In this document: piece by piece, positions 55,326 through 64,000 of the stretch | Layout of the letters: each line of letters starts with the position of its first letter | How positions within the stretch are numbered: position 1 is the first letter of the stretch | Assembly: GCA_947302715.1 (NCBI GenBank) | Contig: CAMYVY010000008.1 | Span: forward strand, 1-64,000 | From: an uncultured Clostridia bacterium | GTDB taxonomy: Bacteria > Bacillota > Clostridia > Peptostreptococcales > Anaerovoracaceae | Direction of reading: 5' to 3' | DNA: 64,000 nt | Notes under the pieces: generated by a model | The model's database searches: none | What the model saw: only the letters and a program-made list of their open reading frames with translations | What the model was told of the DNA's origin: nothing | Position numbers and translations under genes: made by a program

Positions 55326-55791
55326 GCTTCTCCCTCGTCATAAGGTTCGCAGAAGTCCCATCGTCGTAATAATTTGGGCGCTCTCCCACTATCTCGAATC
55401 CATACTTTTGATAAAGCCCAATTGCGGGATTATTTGTGACGCGTGTTTCCAGCGTCCAATAGCTCACGCCTTCCTCCTCGGTAATATTTAATACCAGTTC
55501 CAGAAGTTCGCTTCCAATCCCATCTTTTCTGTAGTCCGGGTGTACCGCAACATTGTTGATATGACATTCACCGGCTACGCAAAGGAAGCCGAATTGACCG
55601 ACTATCTCATTCCTCGACTCATCATCCGATTCAAGCTCCGCAACAAAATATCTGACAAGCGGATTATTAAATTCCGACTCGAACATCTCTAAAGTCCATG
55701 GATCCGGAAAGCATAGCTTCTCCAACTCTGCAATCTTCGGGATATCCGCCTTTGTAGCTTCTCTGATATAATAGCCCTTCAATGCAAACAC
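55318..55791 (-). CDS. rimI: Ribosomal protein alanine N-acetyltransferase RimI
   Basis: 157-residue GNAT protein (AELEKLCFPDPWTLEMFESE; acetyl-CoA loop VHPDYRKDGIGSELLELVL; GLYQKYGFEIVGERPNYY). It would acetylate the N-terminus of ribosomal protein S18. Typical rimI position between tsaB and tsaD. Confidence 0.92.
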   Translation of the reverse strand: MFALKGYYIREATKADIPKIAELEKLCFPDPWTLEMFESEFNNPLVRYFVAELESDDESRNEIVGQFGFLCVAGECHINNVAVHPDYRKDGIGSELLELVLNITEEEGVSYWTLETRVTNNPAIGLYQKYGFEIVGERPNYYDDGTSANLMTREKHE

Positions 55792-55792
55792 C

Positions 55793-56551
55793 TCATCTCG
55801 TTATAAATCTACGCATCTTTTCTTCGCGAAGCTTGGCGAGCGTCCCATCCTTTAGCTTTTGTTCAGCCTCTGCAAGTCGCATATAGTCGGGAAGAAGTTC
55901 CTCCGGAGAAACCGTATCGCCATTCACATATTTCCGAGCAGCTATTATGACGACCAAGTCCGCTGTCTGGTAGCGTATATCTTCGGGGGCAAAGGAGCGA
56001 TGCGTCTCCTTTGCAGATTTTAGAATGTCACTATATGAATCCACACCGTCTCCAAAGAAAACGGTTTCCGGATATTTATCCGTTACATCAAGAACGTCTG
56101 TAAGCATATATGGTCCGGGCATCATGAGAGTTTCGCCGTGAGCCCCATAAACCGCACCATAGACTTGACCACGGCGCGCGTTTAAGATTGCCGCCGTTAT
56201 CGGCCCTTCACCACCCTCTATGTGCTCTCTAAACACTGCAAGCGTGGGGACCTTGATGGCGGGTATCTCAAGTGATTGAGCGATCGCCCTCGCCAAGGTA
56301 ACTCCGATTCTGATTCCCGTAAAGGAACCCGGTCCTATTGATGCCGCAACAGCAGAGGGTACTCCTTCCATCTCTTCGATTAGTTCCTCCGCCAGCTTTG
56401 CCGTATACTTAAGGTGACTCATGGGTTCGTCGGTAATCTTCATTCTTATAGCATCTGAATTAACCGGCTTTCCGGCCTCGTCGCATTTATTCAAATCTAT
56501 TATTGCAACAGACCCTATGGGTCCGGTTGTTTCAAATCCTAAAATGTACAT
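55793..56551 (-). CDS. tsaB: t6A-synthesis scaffold TsaB
   Basis: 252 residues, degenerate ASKHA fold (MYILGFETTGPIGSVAI; AASIGPGSFTGIRIGVTLAR). Partner of TsaD. It overlaps tsaE by 13 bp. Confidence 0.94.
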   Translation of the reverse strand: MYILGFETTGPIGSVAIIDLNKCDEAGKPVNSDAIRMKITDEPMSHLKYTAKLAEELIEEMEGVPSAVAASIGPGSFTGIRIGVTLARAIAQSLEIPAIKVPTLAVFREHIEGGEGPITAAILNARRGQVYGAVYGAHGETLMMPGPYMLTDVLDVTDKYPETVFFGDGVDSYSDILKSAKETHRSFAPEDIRYQTADLVVIIAARKYVNGDTVSPEELLPDYMRLAEAEQKLKDGTLAKLREEKMRRFITR

Positions 56552-56979
56552 TTATACAGCCTCGCTTCGCCGTTATCATCATTGACGAAATCAATGAATA
56601 TCACCTTTGTCCCATCGGGAAGAATGTCCGCAATGAACTCGGGCCATTCCACCACACAGATGCCGTCCTTATAAAAATACTCCTCTATTCCCGTCTCAAA
56701 TATTTCATCGTGAATGTCGGAATCCGCCTTACCGAGCCTGTATGCATCAAAATGGTAAAGAGGGATTCGACCATTTCTATATTCATTTACAATAGTAAAA
56801 GTAGGGCTTGTAACCCTGTCGGTGATTCCAAGCCCCCTTGCTATATACTTTGTTAAAGTTGTCTTTCCTGCGCCGAGATCGCCCACCAAGGCAAGCACAT
56901 CGCCCGGGCTTAATTCTTCCGCAAGCTTAAGCCCGAACTCCTCGGTCGCTCTCTCGTCAGCTATAAGTATTTCTCTCAT
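56539..56979 (-). CDS. tsaE: t6A-synthesis ATPase TsaE
   Basis: 146 residues. Walker A GDLGAGKTTLTKYIARGLG, SPTFTIVNEY and the late VVEWPE motif are diagnostic. It activates the TsaBD complex. I chose the ATG at 56979; the frame opens to a TTG at 57003 that overlaps the pepV stop. Confidence 0.95.
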   Translation of the reverse strand: MREILIADERATEEFGLKLAEELSPGDVLALVGDLGAGKTTLTKYIARGLGITDRVTSPTFTIVNEYRNGRIPLYHFDAYRLGKADSDIHDEIFETGIEEYFYKDGICVVEWPEFIADILPDGTKVIFIDFVNDDNGEARLYKCTF

Positions 56980-56992
56980 ATTCCAGTTGGCA

Positions 56993-58486
56993 CTATATTT
57001 CAAAGTCCGGCTGCGTCAGCTTATAAATCGCATCCGCATAAATCTTGGTCATAGTTTCGAGCCTATCAAGTGCCAGGCGCTCGTCCTTTTGATGCATCAG
57101 GTCCGGGTCACCCGGGAAGAGAGCACCAAAGGCAACACAATTGTCCATGGACCTTGCGTAAGTTCCTCCACCAATCGTAAGCGGCTTCGCCTCCATATCA
57201 CCCGTATTCTCTCGATAAATCTCCATAAAGGTTTTTATCATCGGTGATTCCGGATCAAAGTAAATCGGCTCCTGCGTCCTTGATTTTAGAATGCCGAGTT
57301 CGTATCTCTCTGCCGTTTCAATAACGCCCTTATAAAAATCGTCATCGGTCAAGGTAACAGGATATCTCACATTCACCGTGAATGTGATGGATTTTTTATC
57401 AAAGTCGAGCAGTCCGACATTGAACGTGAGCTTGCCGCTCTTCTCGTCTTCCAGGGCGCAACCGATTCTCTCGCCGTTCACATCGTAACCGATGTGCTTG
57501 TTGTAGAAATCGATTGTATCGTTCACTTCTTCGTTGGCAAAATTGAGTTCGCCCAGGAATTCCATCAAAATCGAAATCGCATTCAGCCCAAGCTCGGGAT
57601 GTGCCCCGTGCGCGGATTTACCGACTATCGCAACTTCATAGCTTTTTCCTACAAGCTTCCCTGTTATTTCAGGCTCAATCCCGTTTATGGATAGATGCGT
57701 AGCCTTAAACTCGTCGAGCTTTTCTTTTATCTTATCGTAGGCGCCCTTCTCGGTGGAGTTAAGGAGCGCTCTCGCCTTTTCGGGAACCATGTTCTTTGCC
57801 GAACCGCCTTCCAGCGCACGTATCGTAAGACCCTTTGATGCAGGCGGATTCAGCTTTCTAACTATATCAAAATTGGCAATACCCTTTTCTCCGTTTATGA
57901 CCGGAAAATCTCCATCCGGAGTAAATCCGTAGTCAGGGGCACCGACGGCCTCGAGGTATTTAGCCATGCCTTTCCAATTTGTCTCTTCGTCGCAGCCCAA
58001 TATCACTCTGATATTAGCCGCGGGTTCATATCCGGCCTCTTTGAGGGCCTTCATTGCGAATAACGATGCAACTACCGGCCCCTTGTCATCAGTGGTTCCA
58101 CGTCCATAGATGAAGCCATCCGAAACCTCTCCGCTATATGCGTCGAAGCTCCATCCACCACCGGCAGGAACAACATCAAGGTGACCAAGTATGCCCATAG
58201 TTTTCACAGGCTTTGGTTCCTCACCATCGACCTCTTTGGGACTTACTTTCCAGTCAATGTGTCCACCGTAATAGTCCACATTTCTCGGAATAAATCCCAT
58301 CTTTTCGGCCTCAGAAAGAGTTAGGTCCAATGCCTCGGCAACCCCCTTGCCAAATGGGTATACTTCGCCATTTGGTCCCTTTTCTTCAGGAGCTTCCTCA
58401 CTGTTTATCTGTATAAGCCTTTGCAAGAATTCTATCTCTTCCTGCATGTTTTTCTCTACTATTTCAACATAGTCTCTTTTGTCCAT
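56993..58486 (-). CDS. pepV: PepV-type dipeptidase (M20)
   Basis: 497 residues. Zn ligands are in LGHLDVVPAG and GRGTTDDKGP, with the catalytic Glu in GCDEETNW, plus the M20 dimerisation/lid insert. It releases amino acids from dipeptides, which fits the peptide uptake system elsewhere in the window. It lies 14 bp from the TsaE start. Confidence 0.93.
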   Translation of the reverse strand: MDKRDYVEIVEKNMQEEIEFLQRLIQINSEEAPEEKGPNGEVYPFGKGVAEALDLTLSEAEKMGFIPRNVDYYGGHIDWKVSPKEVDGEEPKPVKTMGILGHLDVVPAGGGWSFDAYSGEVSDGFIYGRGTTDDKGPVVASLFAMKALKEAGYEPAANIRVILGCDEETNWKGMAKYLEAVGAPDYGFTPDGDFPVINGEKGIANFDIVRKLNPPASKGLTIRALEGGSAKNMVPEKARALLNSTEKGAYDKIKEKLDEFKATHLSINGIEPEITGKLVGKSYEVAIVGKSAHGAHPELGLNAISILMEFLGELNFANEEVNDTIDFYNKHIGYDVNGERIGCALEDEKSGKLTFNVGLLDFDKKSITFTVNVRYPVTLTDDDFYKGVIETAERYELGILKSRTQEPIYFDPESPMIKTFMEIYRENTGDMEAKPLTIGGGTYARSMDNCVAFGALFPGDPDLMHQKDERLALDRLETMTKIYADAIYKLTQPDFEI

Positions 58487-58513
58487 GGAATACCTCCTGA
58501 AGGATTTATAAAG

Positions 58514-58744
58514 CTATTCTACTGCTTCTACGCCCTTTAAATCCGGGCAATTCTGTGCTATGATCTGCTCAACTACGTGAGTCAGAGTCATTCTTGCTCC
58601 CGGACAACCTGCGCAATGTCCCTGAAGTCTTACCTGAACTACATCGTCAACTACATCAACAAGTTCGATGTCTCCACCATCTCTCTGAAGTATCGGTCTA
58701 ATCTGTTCCAATGCTTCGTTTACTGCTGCATTTTCAACTGCCAT
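58514..58744 (-). CDS. NifU-like C-terminal domain protein (Fe-S scaffold)
   Basis: 76 residues, a stand-alone NifU C-terminal domain: IRPILQRDGGDIELVDV and the CAGCPGA cysteine pair. It binds or transfers Fe-S clusters; no isc/suf genes are adjacent. Confidence 0.93.
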   Translation of the reverse strand: MAVENAAVNEALEQIRPILQRDGGDIELVDVVDDVVQVRLQGHCAGCPGARMTLTHVVEQIIAQNCPDLKGVEAVE

Positions 58745-58921
58745 TTTAAATACCTTCTTTCTTTATAGAATATTTCTTATACATACAATCAAAACTGACT
58801 GAATCGTAACATTTTCGTATCATTAAGAAGTATAGAATATCCTTAATACTTTTTCCACATAAAAGTATACTACAAACACTTGATTTTTCATAGAACACAT
58901 TTTATTATGTAATATATAGAT

Positions 58922-58965
58922 GTGTCTTGACACTATTGAAATTGGGGTTCAAGATGCATTATAAT
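58922..58965 (+). promoter_or_regulatory. Candidate NiaR operator and niaR promoter region
   Basis: GTGTCTTGACAC (58922-58933) is a dyad of the form GTGTC-TT-GACAC, like known NiaR boxes, and TATAAT occurs at 58960-58965. It suggests niaR autoregulation. The stretch 58745-59061 has no gene; it also carries a run of eight C at 59001-59008. Confidence 0.5.
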
Positions 58966-59061
58966 ATTATATATCTTTAGGAATACGGTGGGTCGCAATA
59001 CCCCCCCCGATTTTGCTATTTATAACGACTTTAGTTCTTTGGGGAAAGAAAGGAATTATAT

Positions 59062-59577
59062 ATGACAGCAGCTGAAAGAAGAAACGCTATACTTAGCGCG
59101 CTGGTTACTGCCGGGTCACCACTAACCGCATCGTCACTTGCGTCCATGTTTGACGTAAGTAGACAGATTATAGTTGGCGACATATCAATCTTACGTGCAT
59201 CAGGACATTATATAGAGGCCACTTCGAGAGGCTATATCATGGGTGACGACAGAGCCACATTCCCGTTTGTCGGTACCATCGTGTGCAAGCATGACACCAC
59301 AGGAGTTGCAAATGAGCTAAATGCCATTGTTGATTGCGGTGCTACATGCATCGATGTAACGATTGACCACGCTGTATACGGCGAGCTTACGGGTAAGCTC
59401 GATATCAGCACTAAATTCGATGTAAGGCTCTTTGCCGAAAGAATGTCCGGCGAAGACAGGCCGCTTAGTACCCTTTCCGGTGGACTCCACATGCACAAAA
59501 TCGGCTGTCAGAACGCCGAAATGTTCGAGAAGGTATGTGAGTCCCTCCGCCAAATCGGAGTGCTCGTAGAAGACTAG
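59062..59577 (+). CDS. niaR: Niacin-responsive repressor NiaR
   Basis: 171 residues: HTH_11 domain at 1-60 (AAERRNAILSALVTAGSPLT; VSRQIIVGDISILRASGH) and the 3H domain at 70-170 with His residues in DHAVYGEL and GGLHMHKIG. It represses NAD synthesis and niacin uptake genes when niacin is present. No such target is in the window. The ribosome site AAAGGAATT is adequate. Confidence 0.93.
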   Translation: MTAAERRNAILSALVTAGSPLTASSLASMFDVSRQIIVGDISILRASGHYIEATSRGYIMGDDRATFPFVGTIVCKHDTTGVANELNAIVDCGATCIDVTIDHAVYGELTGKLDISTKFDVRLFAERMSGEDRPLSTLSGGLHMHKIGCQNAEMFEKVCESLRQIGVLVED

Positions 59578-59610
59578 TAACAGCTTAAACTCATATAGCA
59601 AAAACAGCAC

Positions 59611-59640
59611 GCAGGGAGGGTATAGCCCCTCCCTGTTTTT
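59611..59640 (+). terminator. Terminator of niaR
   Basis: CAGGGAGGG-TATAGC-CCCTCCCTG followed by TTTTT. Confidence 0.88.
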
Positions 59641-59667
59641 GTCCTCGAAATTTGCAATGATAGTCAA

Positions 59668-59701
59668 AAAAAAACTCCGCAGTAAGTTATAACTACGGAG
59701 T
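59668..59701 (-). terminator. Terminator of cell-wall-binding protein gene
   Basis: Minus strand ACTCCGTAGTTA...TACTGCGGAGT followed by a run of T's, 31 bp after the stop. Confidence 0.85.
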
Positions 59702-59731
59702 CATTTAATCATATATCATCGATTAGACAAA

Positions 59732-61585
59732 CTACTTTAAGCTATTTATCAAAGCCTGGAGTGTAGTATAGCCTACTGCCCATTCACCACCAAAGATATA
59801 ACCTTTTTCGATTGTATCCTTGTAAGTACCTACAAATGCCGCATTATCAATTGCGGCGTCATCCGCAAGAATCAAAACGGAATTGTTGTATCCGCAAAAT
59901 GCTGCGCCTGCCAGGGCGTCCGGGAAGTTCTTGCTGGTGGCGATGCCGATATTATTTGCATCAAGGCCTGCGCTCTCGATTCCCCACCTTGCTATGGCCG
60001 CGCTGGTTTCGATGCCATTTCTTCCGGCCAGTCTCTCTAGTACACCTATTCCAGCATCAGCTAATTGCTTTTCGACATTTTCGCTCACCGCGCCTGTTCC
60101 ACCGACGATGATTACTTCCTTTATTCCGAGTTTCCCAAGGGCATCCAGTACTTCCTTGCTTAGGGATTTTCCATTATCGGAAAGAAGAATCGGATAACCC
60201 TTTGAATATGCTACGGGAGCTGCAGACAGAGCGTCTTTGAAATCCTTGTTGGTTGCAATAATTGCAATTCCATCATTCCAATTTCCGCTTCCGGCCAAGG
60301 CCAGTTCAGCGCTGGTTGCAGAGCTGCTGGCACCTGCAATTCTCTGAGGTACTACCCCGGTAATTGACTCTATCTGAGCCAGAACGTAGTCGGAAACCGC
60401 CATCTCTCCACCGGCAACCAGTACGTTATCCGGCTTCAATAGATAAAGTATGTCGCCTGCCTCATCAGAAAGGTTCTTTCCATCGGTCAAGACTATCGGC
60501 GCTCCGCTTGTTCCGGCAAGGCCTGCCGCAGAGAGAGCATCCTTAAATCCCTCGCCTGTTGCGACGATTACAGTATTGCTTTCCGGCTCAGTCCAGCCAT
60601 GCTCGATGATAGTGTACATGGTTTCGTAGCGATTGTCACCGCTTAGCCTACGCCAAACATCGCACAGTTCCGGGCACACATTGGGAATTTCAGGAGATCC
60701 GGTATCGTCCATAACAACAAGCTTATATGGTGCCTTCATGGCTCCGAAATAGAACACTCCCTCGTATTCTCCCGGTCCTTCTACAATATATTCAGGCCCT
60801 ATATCAAAGGACGTCGTATACCCGAATGATTCTCCAAAGATATCACCCATACTCTCATTAAAATCATTAAGGCTGTCATCACAATCATCGCACCATTGAT
60901 AGGTCTTTCCACCTGCAGTTATTTTAACTGCGCTGGGATTATGATTATATGCTTCTACATAGTCTTCGTCACCGGGTTCCAATCCGAAGGTATCTCCGCT
61001 TCCCTGAAAAACAACTTTGTCTTCTACCTCAAGGGATGTAATGGGATTCTCGGTAATCTCGATTTCAAATTCCGTCTCATATCCCATGAAATCAATTTTG
61101 GCGGTATGAACACCAACGCCCCATTGATTCTCATAAGATTGATCGCTCTCCCAGGTGAATCCACAATAGCCGTATCCGGATGCAACCAAATCAATGTTTT
61201 CTTTTTCAGCTATTTCACATGCCACATCGTAAGGGAAACCCTCATAGGTATTGCCGCTCTTGGTGGTTACCTTAACCTTTGATGGCCAATCCGTGTAATA
61301 AATCCATGGATTTCCGACAGCTACCGTCTTTCCGAAGCCCCTGTAAAATGGCGTCGTAATGGGAAAGCTTGGAATCGGCCACTCCACACTCTGATGCCAC
61401 ATGGTACCCTGACCCTCTGCAAAAGTGAGATTTTCAACCTCTATCTCTGCTATGGGGCTGCCGTCATCATCAGCAAAAGCCATTCCCGGAATCATCCCAG
61501 TCAGCAAAATAACAGCAAGAAATACCGACATTATCTTGCTAACGCTTCTTCCACCACTGTTTCTTTTAAAAATCATTTTTGTCAT
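59732..61585 (-). CDS. Secreted protein with Ig-like domains and cell-wall-binding repeats
   Basis: About 617 residues from the ATG at 61585 (GGAAAGGG upstream). The signal peptide ends near residue 38 (GMIPGMAFADD). Residues ~40-300 are beta-rich, with two bacterial Ig-like segments (IEITENPITSLEVEDKVVFQ; KVTTKSGNTYEGFPYDVACE); a CDDCDD run lies in the second. The last ~310 residues hold three cell-wall-binding repeat 2 modules (WRRLSGDNRYETMYTI; GEGFKDALSAAGLAGT; VIIVGGTGAVSENVE). A surface protein of unknown function; its C-terminal half closely parallels the protein at 8447-10150. Confidence 0.85.
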   Translation of the reverse strand: MTKMIFKRNSGGRSVSKIMSVFLAVILLTGMIPGMAFADDDGSPIAEIEVENLTFAEGQGTMWHQSVEWPIPSFPITTPFYRGFGKTVAVGNPWIYYTDWPSKVKVTTKSGNTYEGFPYDVACEIAEKENIDLVASGYGYCGFTWESDQSYENQWGVGVHTAKIDFMGYETEFEIEITENPITSLEVEDKVVFQGSGDTFGLEPGDEDYVEAYNHNPSAVKITAGGKTYQWCDDCDDSLNDFNESMGDIFGESFGYTTSFDIGPEYIVEGPGEYEGVFYFGAMKAPYKLVVMDDTGSPEIPNVCPELCDVWRRLSGDNRYETMYTIIEHGWTEPESNTVIVATGEGFKDALSAAGLAGTSGAPIVLTDGKNLSDEAGDILYLLKPDNVLVAGGEMAVSDYVLAQIESITGVVPQRIAGASSSATSAELALAGSGNWNDGIAIIATNKDFKDALSAAPVAYSKGYPILLSDNGKSLSKEVLDALGKLGIKEVIIVGGTGAVSENVEKQLADAGIGVLERLAGRNGIETSAAIARWGIESAGLDANNIGIATSKNFPDALAGAAFCGYNNSVLILADDAAIDNAAFVGTYKDTIEKGYIFGGEWAVGYTTLQALINSLK

Positions 61586-61656
61586 TTTGAGTTTCCCTTT
61601 CCTGGTGCTCCATGCGGAAACCTCTCGTGACCCCCTACACACGCTTCTCTAAAAAC

Positions 61657-61782
61657 TTATAGGCTAAGCATCCAGTATACGCAGCCTCTAACACCTGCAG
61701 CAGATCCACCTGCGGGGTTATATCCCCATGCTTCTCCCACATAAGCGTGTCCTGCAATATCAAGGTGGAGGCCATCCTTTAC
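61657..61782 (-). pseudogene. C-terminal fossil resembling M17 leucyl aminopeptidase
   Basis: Minus strand, 41 codons to a TAA at 61657: DGLHLDIAGHAYVGEAWGYN, then PAGGSAAGVRG. This resembles the end of M17 aminopeptidases (HLDIAG-x-A ... GY-x-P-x-G-x3-GVR). A stop lies directly before the fragment, and no upstream part of the gene exists in the window. Confidence 0.5.
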
Positions 61783-61835
61783 CTACGGAAAGAATACCAT
61801 TTTTTTGTATATGCGTCAAACCTCTTTTATCAAAT

Positions 61836-61862
61836 ACAAAAGGGACGGCATATGCCATCCCT
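61836..61862 (-). terminator. Terminator of the rpoA-rplQ operon
   Basis: Minus strand AGGGATGGCA-TATGCCGTCCCT followed by TTTGT, 14 bp after the rplQ stop. Confidence 0.82.
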
Positions 61863-61876
61863 GCGTGCTGTTCTTG

Positions 61877-62230
61877 CTATACAAGCTCCAAGAATACTAC
61901 TTCGGCTGCGTCTCCACGACGGGGACCAAGCTTCAGGATTCTGGTATATCCACCCTGTCTATCGGAATACTTCGGAGCGATTTCGTCGAAGAGCTTTGAT
62001 ACAACAGACTCATCGAAGATATATTCCATAGCCTGTCTTCTGTTCTTCACGTTTGTCTCATCCGTAGTGTTCTTTGCCAAGGTGATGAGCTTCTCAGCTT
62101 GTCTTCTGGCTTCCTTAGCTCTCATCTCAGTTGTCTGGATTCTACCTTCACGGAGAAGGTCAGTTACAAGATTTCTGAGCATTGACTTTCTGTGAGCTGT
62201 AGGCCTGCCAAGTTTTCTATATCCCGGCAT
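61877..62230 (-). CDS. rplQ: Ribosomal protein bL17
   Basis: 117 residues, family length, with [20 protein letters not shown] and an acidic-basic C-terminus ([20 protein letters not shown]). Last gene of the alpha operon, 17 bp after rpoA. Confidence 0.99.
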   Translation of the reverse strand: MPGYRKLGRPTAHRKSMLRNLVTDLLREGRIQTTEMRAKEARRQAEKLITLAKNTTDETNVKNRRQAMEYIFDESVVSKLFDEIAPKYSDRQGGYTRILKLGPRRGDAAEVVFLELV

Positions 62231-62247
62231 ATCCGTTTCCTCCTATA

Positions 62248-63192
62248 CTATTCTTCGCTGGGTCTAAGTCCAAGTCCCAACTCTGCTAATTTCTTCTTAA
62301 CCTCATCGAGAGATTTCTTGCCGAGGTTTCTGACCTTCATCATCTCTTCTTCGGAGTGCTCGGTCAATTCCTCAACAGTATTAATGTTTGCCCTCTTGAG
62401 GCAGTTGAAAGAGCGTACAGAGAGTTCCAGCTCGTCGATGGTCATCTCTAATGCCTTTTCTTTTTGGTTGCCTTCTTTTTCAACAAGAATCTCCATTTCG
62501 CTGGCTGCATCGTCCAGAATGATGAACTGATTCAGATGCTCCTGCATGATCTTTGCTCCGATGGATACACCCTCTTCAGGGGAGATTGAACCGTCGGTCC
62601 AGATTTCCAGTGTGAGCTTGTTGAAGTCCGTAACCTGTCCTACACGAGTGTCTTCCACTGTGTAGTTGACTTTTCTAACAGGTGTGAAGATTGAATCCAC
62701 AGGGATTACTGAAATCGGTGTGTTTTCGGTCTTGTTCTGATCTGCAGGAACGTAACCTCTGCCCTTTCCGATATTAATCTCCATTACCAGTGTTGCGTTA
62801 TCTTCCAGCGTTGCAATATGGAGGTCAGGATTGAATATCTCCAGGTCGGAATCGCCTATGATATCCGCAGCTGTAACTTCCTTCGGACCTATAGCGTTGA
62901 TGATAACTCTCTTGGTTTCATCACCGTTAAGTCTGATTGCAAGCTTCTTAAGATTCAGTATAATCTCAGTTACGTCTTCCTTGACGCCTGGGATGGTTGA
63001 AAACTCGTGGAGAATACCGTCTATCTTTATGGATGTTACTGCTGCCCCCGGTAGTGAGCTCAGAAGTATTCTGCGAAGGCAGTTTCCAAGTGTGGTTCCG
63101 TAGCCCCTCTGAAGCGGTTCAACAACGAATTTTCCATAAGTACCGTCATCGCTGATTGTCTTAGTGATTGTCGGCTTTTCTATTTCTATCAT
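62248..63192 (-). CDS. rpoA: RNA polymerase alpha subunit
   Basis: 314 residues. The N-terminal assembly domain ([20 protein letters not shown]) and C-terminal UP-element-binding domain ([40 protein letters not shown]) are joined by a linker. Normal length and order in the alpha operon. Confidence 0.99.
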   Translation of the reverse strand: MIEIEKPTITKTISDDGTYGKFVVEPLQRGYGTTLGNCLRRILLSSLPGAAVTSIKIDGILHEFSTIPGVKEDVTEIILNLKKLAIRLNGDETKRVIINAIGPKEVTAADIIGDSDLEIFNPDLHIATLEDNATLVMEINIGKGRGYVPADQNKTENTPISVIPVDSIFTPVRKVNYTVEDTRVGQVTDFNKLTLEIWTDGSISPEEGVSIGAKIMQEHLNQFIILDDAASEMEILVEKEGNQKEKALEMTIDELELSVRSFNCLKRANINTVEELTEHSEEEMMKVRNLGKKSLDEVKKKLAELGLGLRPSEE

Positions 63193-63235
63193 TGAGAATC
63201 CTCCTTTCCCGTAATAGTTCCAATTTAGTTAGCTA

Positions 63236-63823
63236 TTACTTGGAGTACAACTCGACGATAAGACGTTCCTCGATAGGTGTATCGATTTGGTCTCTGGTCG
63301 GGTCCGCAAGGACTGTGCCCTCCAGTTTTTCTCTGTCCACGGAGAGCCATCCGGGAACGCCAACCTGCATTTCCTTGATCTCCTTGAATTTTGGAGACTG
63401 CTGGCTCTTTGCCTTTACCTTTACTACATCGCCCGGTTTTACCTGGTAGGAAGGAATGTTTACTTTCTTTCCGTTTACGGTAAAGTGGCTGTGTACCACG
63501 AGCTGTCTTGCTTCACGACGAGTCATTGCAAAGCCCATTCTGTAAACTACGTTGTCAAGTCTCTCTTCGAGCATTACGAGAAGGTTTTCACCAGTGATTC
63601 CCTTCTTCTTTGCAGCCTTTTCAAAAGTATTTCTGAACTGCTTTTCCTGAACGCCGTAGATGAACTTTGCTCTCTGCTTCTCGCGAAGCTGGAGTCCGTA
63701 GTCACTCATCTTACGAAAACTCTGTTTTGGTTTTCTCTTTGATTCTTTGTATATACCCATATGGCTTGGGTCGATCTGAAGGGATCTGCATCTCTTCAGA
63801 ATTGGATCTCTGTTTACTGCCAT
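63236..63823 (-). CDS. rpsD: Ribosomal protein uS4
   Basis: 195 residues with S4 RNA-binding domain ([34 protein letters not shown]). The N-terminus lacks a four-Cys zinc ribbon. It commonly represses its own operon. Confidence 0.98.
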   Translation of the reverse strand: MAVNRDPILKRCRSLQIDPSHMGIYKESKRKPKQSFRKMSDYGLQLREKQRAKFIYGVQEKQFRNTFEKAAKKKGITGENLLVMLEERLDNVVYRMGFAMTRREARQLVVHSHFTVNGKKVNIPSYQVKPGDVVKVKAKSQQSPKFKEIKEMQVGVPGWLSVDREKLEGTVLADPTRDQIDTPIEERLIVELYSK

Positions 63824-63844
63824 TTCTTAAGCTCCTCCCTTCAA

Positions 63845-64000
63845 TTACACTCTACGTCTCTTCGGCGGTCTGCAGCCGTTGTGAGGAATAGGTGTTATAT
63901 CCTTGATCATGGTGATTTCAAGTCCTGCAGCCTGAAGGGCTCTGATAGCAGCTTCACGACCTGCTCCCGGTCCCTTTACATATACTTCTACAGTCTTTAA
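63845..64000 (-). CDS. rpsK: Ribosomal protein uS11, 5' end outside window
   Basis: The last 51 residues and stop: [19 protein letters not shown] and [17 protein letters not shown] are diagnostic of S11. The start lies beyond the right edge. First visible gene of rpsK-rpsD-rpoA-rplQ. Confidence 0.97.
   Translation of the reverse strand, partial: LKTVEVYVKGPGAGREAAIRALQAAGLEITMIKDITPIPHNGCRPPKRRRV

Overview
The window looks like chromosome of an anaerobic, Gram-positive clostridial bacterium (Firmicutes, class Clostridia; a Family XIII/Anaerovoracaceae-type host is my guess only). The signs are a SCIFF peptide with its radical SAM maturase, Rex, NiaR, a CIRCE-controlled groESL, a two-cluster ferredoxin, proteins with cell-wall-binding repeat 2 domains, and strong AGGAGG-type ribosome sites. 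Base composition is moderate. Most genes lie on the minus strand. Exceptions are a DeoR regulator, an orphan histidine kinase, tRNA-Ala, a ferredoxin and niaR.

1-6.6 kb: a PepSY secreted protein cut by the left edge, its two-component system, and the operon scfA (SCIFF precursor)-scfB (maturase)-rluB-like pseudouridine synthase, then a TPR membrane protein. 6.6-10.2 kb: glnS and a secreted C39-like/cell-wall-binding protein. 10.3-18.2 kb: a peptide ABC transporter in the order oppA2-B-C-D-F-oppA1. The distal binding protein, oppA1, appears to be circularly permuted relative to oppA2. 18.4-29.5 kb: DeoR regulator, hot-dog thioesterase, cation efflux protein, orphan kinase, dnaE, a split chromate transporter and a MATE exporter with a repetitive acidic tail.

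29.6-43.3 kb: after tRNA-Ala comes an accessory region. It holds a second two-component system, small XRE and LytTR regulators paired with small membrane proteins, a CPBP protease, an AbiEi antitoxin whose toxin has decayed, a Fic protein followed by a gene fossil, a nitrilase-like enzyme and a secreted histidine phosphatase. Several gene remnants and a dispersed intergenic repeat (five copies) lie here, and many promoters carry clear operator-like repeats.

43.4-64 kb: mostly housekeeping genes. They include a flavin reductase, CCA-adding enzyme, MFS transporter, groESL, an OGG-type glycosylase, a P-loop protein, ferredoxin, rex, acpP, the ABC-F/tsaD/rimI/tsaB/tsaE/pepV cluster, a NifU-like protein, niaR, a second cell-wall-binding protein, an aminopeptidase fossil, and the rpsK-rpsD-rpoA-rplQ end of the ribosomal protein operon, cut by the right edge.

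The strongest points for follow-up are the circularly permuted OppA, the variant SCIFF precursor and maturase pair, the decayed AbiE module with an intact promoter-operator, and the dispersed 3'-end repeat family.
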